Part shown: positions 6,144-8,830 of the stretch, piece by piece | Layout: each line of letters starts with the position of its first letter | How positions within the stretch are numbered: position 1 is the stretch's first letter | NCBI GenBank assembly: GCA_946405675.1 | Contig: CAMJIC010000099.1 | Coordinates: 1 to 8,830 of the forward strand | DNA: 8,830 nt | Origin: an uncultured Clostridia bacterium | GTDB taxonomy: Bacteria > Bacillota > Clostridia > Lachnospirales > Lachnospiraceae | Reading direction: 5' to 3' | Program-made: the position numbers and the translations under genes | Notes under the pieces: model-generated | What the model was told of the DNA's origin: nothing | Database searches by the model: none | The model's input: only the letters and a program-made list of their open reading frames with translations

Positions 6144-6757
6144 ATGAGTTCCCTCTCCTCTCCTGTTACCCGTGTTACGCATTCCTCCAGGCCAAGCGCT
6201 CTTTCATTCAGCGCATGGAGCTTTTCAGGCAGGCGCTCACGAATCGATCCTGACAGATCTTCCGGCGTCAGTCCCAGAGCGCCGCTTCTGGCGGCTGCAC
6301 CCAGGAGGACGACATTCAGGCATCTGGCAGTCCCAAGCATCTGCTCAGCCAGTGCTCCATCTATGACGAAGAGGTTCCTGACGTGATCCTGAAGATACTG
6401 CAGAACTTCCTCCAGCGGATAGGAGGATGCGCCGAGGGAGGCTGTGACCGGCATGATCGGTTTCGATGACACGACCATATACCCATCCTTCTTGAGATAC
6501 CCAAGCATGCGGACCGCCTCCGCCGGCTCAAACCCTATGATCAGATCCGCCTTCCCCCGTCCGATCCTCGGTGAGGCAGCTGCCGCGCCAAGGCGCAGAT
6601 GTGTAAAAACGCTGCCTCCCCTCTGAGCCATTCCAATGGTCTCGGCGGACCTGACATGAATTCCTTTCTTCATCGCGGCCTGGGCGATCAGCCTGGAGGC
6701 AAGGATGGTTCCCTGGCCGCCGACGCCGCACATGACGATACTTCTATCATCCATCAT
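6140..6757 (-). CDS. iorB: Indolepyruvate:ferredoxin oxidoreductase beta subunit
   Basis: About 205 residues, the usual size for IorB, the gamma-domain-like subunit of 2-oxoacid:ferredoxin oxidoreductases. The family glycine motif GVGGQGT is near the N-terminus, followed by ETIGMAQRGGSVFTHLRLG and GKADLIIGFEPAEAVR, both typical of the subunit. It partners IorA to convert aryl pyruvates and CoA to aryl-acetyl-CoA, CO2 and reduced ferredoxin. I chose the ATG at 6757 because AAAGGTGA lies about nine bases upstream. A GTG at 6769, three bases after the iorA stop, would add four residues but has a poor ribosome site. A second ATG at 6754 is also possible. The stop overlaps the ligase start by four bases (ATGA), which suggests translational coupling. 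Confidence 0.9.
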   Translation of the reverse strand: MMDDRSIVMCGVGGQGTILASRLIAQAAMKKGIHVRSAETIGMAQRGGSVFTHLRLGAAAASPRIGRGKADLIIGFEPAEAVRMLGYLKKDGYMVVSSKPIMPVTASLGASSYPLEEVLQYLQDHVRNLFVIDGALAEQMLGTARCLNVVLLGAAARSGALGLTPEDLSGSIRERLPEKLHALNERALGLEECVTRVTGEERELI

Positions 6758-6772
6758 TCCAGCATTCACCTT

Positions 6773-8596
6773 TCATCTTCTCACAATCGCATCCGACGGG
6801 CAGAGCTTGCTGCAGAGCATGCAGCCGCTGCACTGGGCAGGATCAATCTGCACCTTCTTGTCCTTCCAGGTCAGTGCCGGACATCCAAGCTCCCGGATGC
6901 ATCTCCTGCAGCCGATGCACCGGTCTGCGTCTACCCTGGCATGAAATCCGCTTCTTTCCAGCGCCACACAGGGGGATTTGAAAATGATCGCCTTAACGCC
7001 CTTCTCCTCCGAGACGCGCCTTACCGTTTCCACAGCTCTGGGAAGATCCAGCGGATCAACGGTTTCCACGCACGAAAGCCCGACCGCCTTCAGTACCTTT
7101 TCAATGCTGACCTTCTCCACTGCCTGTCCCATCGCCGTAAATCCGGTGCCCGGATGGGGCTGATGGCCGGTCATGGCAGTCGTGGAATTGTCCAGAACAA
7201 CAAGCGTCATATCCGCCTGATTGTAAAATGCATTGATCACGCCGGTAATCCCGGATGCAAAAAAGGTCGAATCCCCGACAAAGGCAAAGCACTTTGTATC
7301 CGGCTCTATGCGGCCGATCCCCTGAGCGATATTGATCCCCGCCCCCATGCACAGGCAGGTATCACACATATCCAGGGGCTGGGCATTCCCCAGCGTGTAG
7401 CAGCCGATGTCGCCCCCATAGAAGGTTTTCTTTCCCTTCATCGCCTGCTTGACCGCATAGAAGGATGCCCTGTGGGGACATCCGGCGCAAAGGACAGGCG
7501 GGCGGACCGGAAGGCTGGGCGCATCCGGCAGGACATCCTCCGTTGCGGCAAGCCCCGGATCCCCCAGGAAGGAGGCCAGGGCGGAGGATACGATGTCCAC
7601 CGTATTCTCACCGGACAAGGGCATGTCCCCGGTAAGCTTTCCGCGGATCCTGACACTCAGGCCATGCCTGCCGCACACTTCGAGCAATGCCCTTTCGATC
7701 ACCGGATCCAGTTCCTCAACGCAAAGCACCTCTTCTTTTCCCCGAAGGAAATCCAGCGCAAGCTTCTCCGGGAACGGAAAAGGCGTACCCACGCGCAGGA
7801 TCTCAGGAGCCTCCCCTTTTTCAAAGCTGTCCTGTACATAGGCAAAGCTGATCCCATGGGTCGCGATCCCCTTTGGCGCCCCGCCTTCCGCATATCTGCC
7901 GGACGCGGGAAGCACATAATTGCGATGATATCCGGAAAGCGTCTCCGACAGCTGTGCATTCCGCTTTTCGATCATCGCATGGTTTTTCACGGACAGCTTC
8001 GGGAAAATGACCCAGCGTGAGGAATCCTTGACGAACCCTTCCGCCTGGTGCACCGCATATTCCTCCTGATCCGCCACCTCGATGGATTCATACCCGTGAT
8101 CAACCCGCGTTGTGGCACGGAAAAAAACAGGTGTCTTCCATTCCTCCGAGAAGGCAAAGGCTTCCTGGATCATGTCGTATGCCTCAGCAACGGAGGACGG
8201 ATCAAACACTGGCACCTTGGAAAAAGCGGCAAACGTCCTTGTATCCTGCTCTGTCTGGGATGAGATCGGGCCCGGGTCATCCGCCACCATGATCACCATG
8301 CCGCCCTTCACGCCGATATATTCCAGGGACATCAAAGGATCGCAGGCAACGTTCAGGCCAACCTGCTTCATCGTCACCAGGGCTCTTGCTCCCGCATAGG
8401 CAGCACCCGCTGCAGCCTCCATCGCCGCCTTTTCATTGACGGACCACTCCACATAGACACTGCCCGGATTCCGCTTTGCTATGGTCTCCAGAACCTCCGT
8501 CGACGGAGTGCCCGGATACCCTGACACAAAATTGACGCCGGATGCAAGGGCACCTAGGGCAATTGCCTCATTTCCCATCAAAAATTCCTTATGCAT
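6773..8596 (-). CDS. iorA: Indolepyruvate:ferredoxin oxidoreductase alpha subunit
   Basis: A 607-residue TPP and iron-sulfur enzyme that, with IorB, oxidatively decarboxylates indolepyruvate, phenylpyruvate or hydroxyphenylpyruvate. From the ATG at 8596 the order is: pyrimidine-binding domain with GYPGTPSTEVLE (about 26-37) and VEWSVNEKAAME; the linker domain with RVGTPFPFPE; the CAGCPHR motif (370-376); and the TPP-binding GDIGCYTLG and GDSTFFASG...DNSTTAMTG segments (about 395-477). The C-terminal ferredoxin domain has CIGCRRCIRELGCP (560-573) and CSGCMLCSKLCP (589-600), enough for two 4Fe-4S clusters. AGAGGA (8612-8607) lies ten bases before the chosen ATG, and IorA proteins usually begin M-x-x-x-FLMGNEAIA. 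An ATG at 8617 lacks a ribosome site, and a longer TTG frame to 8662 runs into repeat DNA. First gene of the operon. Confidence 0.93.
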   Translation of the reverse strand: MHKEFLMGNEAIALGALASGVNFVSGYPGTPSTEVLETIAKRNPGSVYVEWSVNEKAAMEAAAGAAYAGARALVTMKQVGLNVACDPLMSLEYIGVKGGMVIMVADDPGPISSQTEQDTRTFAAFSKVPVFDPSSVAEAYDMIQEAFAFSEEWKTPVFFRATTRVDHGYESIEVADQEEYAVHQAEGFVKDSSRWVIFPKLSVKNHAMIEKRNAQLSETLSGYHRNYVLPASGRYAEGGAPKGIATHGISFAYVQDSFEKGEAPEILRVGTPFPFPEKLALDFLRGKEEVLCVEELDPVIERALLEVCGRHGLSVRIRGKLTGDMPLSGENTVDIVSSALASFLGDPGLAATEDVLPDAPSLPVRPPVLCAGCPHRASFYAVKQAMKGKKTFYGGDIGCYTLGNAQPLDMCDTCLCMGAGINIAQGIGRIEPDTKCFAFVGDSTFFASGITGVINAFYNQADMTLVVLDNSTTAMTGHQPHPGTGFTAMGQAVEKVSIEKVLKAVGLSCVETVDPLDLPRAVETVRRVSEEKGVKAIIFKSPCVALERSGFHARVDADRCIGCRRCIRELGCPALTWKDKKVQIDPAQCSGCMLCSKLCPSDAIVRR

Positions 8597-8631
8597 ATCG
8601 TATCGATCCTCTGCCATTGATTCATAATCAG

Positions 8632-8699
8632 GTAACTGTTCAGGCCGTCCCGCCCTGAACAAAATCAGACTGTAACTGTTCAGAACTTGCTCCGAACAG
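8632..8699. repeat. Two GTAACTGTTCAG hairpin repeats in the iorA leader
   Basis: GTAACTGTTCAG occurs at 8632-8643 and again at 8672-8683. The first is half of a hairpin, TGTTCAGG (8637-8644) with CCTGAACA (8654-8661). The second pairs CTGTTC (8677-8682) with GAACAG (8694-8699), with further matches inside. The same 12-mer starts both 132-bp repeats. Both hairpins lie between the putative iorA promoter and the ribosome site, so they would be in the mRNA leader. Confidence 0.7.
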
Positions 8700-8716
8700 C
8701 TGCATCAGATTCAGTC

Positions 8717-8725
8717 ATTGTACCA
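8717..8725 (-). promoter_or_regulatory. Putative extended -10 promoter for iorA operon
   Basis: On the minus strand TGGTACAAT (8725-8717) matches an extended -10 (TGn plus TACAAT). No good -35 lies 17 bases upstream: the nearest TTGACG is only 12 bases away and belongs to the terminator stem. A start near 8710 would give a leader of about 115 bases. Confidence 0.4.
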
Positions 8726-8764
8726 TAAAACAGCCGTCAAATGGAAATCCATTTGACGGCTGTT
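8725..8764 (-). terminator. Rho-independent terminator of the preceding minus-strand gene
   Basis: AACAGCCGTCAAATGGA (8729-8745) and TCCATTTGACGGCTGTT (8748-8764) form a perfect 17-bp inverted repeat around a 2-base centre. On the minus strand the stem is followed by a short T-rich end (TTTTAT, counting the stem's last Ts). The plus strand has no T-run, so it acts on the gene beyond the right edge. It separates that gene from the ior operon. Confidence 0.7.
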
Positions 8765-8778
8765 GGATAAACTGTTCG

Positions 8779-8830
8779 TTACAAGTCACACTCCTGCCAG
8801 CGTTTCTGTTCACTGCCCGGCTGGGCAGGC
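8779..8830 (-). CDS. Possible last codons of a gene entering from the right edge
   Basis: On the minus strand one frame is open from the window edge to TAA (8781-8779) and reads SEQKRWQECDL at its end. The stop lies 14 bases before the 8764-8729 terminator, the expected layout for a gene end. The fragment is only about 16 residues, too short to identify, and one other frame is also open at the edge, so this is a weak call. Confidence 0.3.
   Translation of the reverse strand, partial: PAQPGSEQKRWQECDL

Noticed and set aside
6144..6182. Extended paaK start at ATG 6182
   Set aside because: It overlaps iorB by 43 bases and its ribosome site is almost touching the ATG. ATG 6143 gives the standard ATGA overlap and a well spaced site.
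6599..8020. Plus-strand open frame of 473 codons
   Set aside because: Antisense to iorA and iorB. The product is rich in His, Arg and Gly with no recognisable domain.
8597..8662. Extended iorA start at TTG 8662
   Set aside because: The extra 22 residues are partly translated from the repeat hairpin, and TTG has no ribosome site. ATG 8596 has AGAGGA and matches the family's usual start.

Overview
The window looks like chromosomal DNA of an anaerobic low-to-mid GC Firmicute, most likely a Lachnospiraceae-type Clostridium relative. The basis is family recognition only: a TGS-domain nucleoside kinase, a DUF1622 membrane protein, an oxygen-sensitive indolepyruvate:ferredoxin oxidoreductase, strong AGGAGG-type ribosome sites, and short palindromic repeats in the gaps. 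Every protein gene lies on the minus strand. The only plus-strand gene is a tRNA.

Layout from left to right. Positions 1-1664 hold a nucleoside (uridine) kinase, complete at its N-terminus and cut by the left window edge a few residues before its end. Positions 1665-2115 hold no protein gene. They contain a 132-bp repeat (copy A) split by a 154-bp near-palindromic MITE-like element with a TTA duplication, then an 18-bp perfect palindrome, then a divergent promoter pair that seems to share one palindromic -35 box. The plus-strand promoter serves tRNA-Ala(GGC) at 2116-2188. After the tRNA come an attachment-site-like stretch and the C-terminal stub of a tyrosine integrase, the scar of an element that once sat at this tRNA. 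Next are a small metallo-beta-lactamase-fold hydrolase (2449-3075) and a DUF1622 membrane protein (3343-3756). Copy B of the 132-bp repeat follows in inverted orientation (3823-3954), then a terminator-like hairpin.

Positions 3986-8596 form the main metabolic block, read right to left: iorA, iorB, a phenylacetate-CoA ligase (paaK-like) and an alpha/beta hydrolase. iorA, iorB and paaK are nearly contiguous or overlapping and the hydrolase follows after 79 bp, so they are probably one operon. The two Ior subunits interconvert aryl pyruvates and aryl-acetyl-CoA with ferredoxin. The ligase links aryl-acetyl-CoA to free arylacetate. Together they would allow either oxidative breakdown of aromatic amino acids to arylacetates or reductive salvage of arylacetates. 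The hydrolase's role is unknown. A promoter, a strong hairpin terminator of the preceding gene, and possibly that gene's last codons fill the right edge.

The protein families are all known. The less usual content is in the gaps: a repeat family built on the 12-mer GTAACTGTTCAG, found in gene leaders, at a gene end and as a target of the nested insertion, plus the compact divergent promoter.
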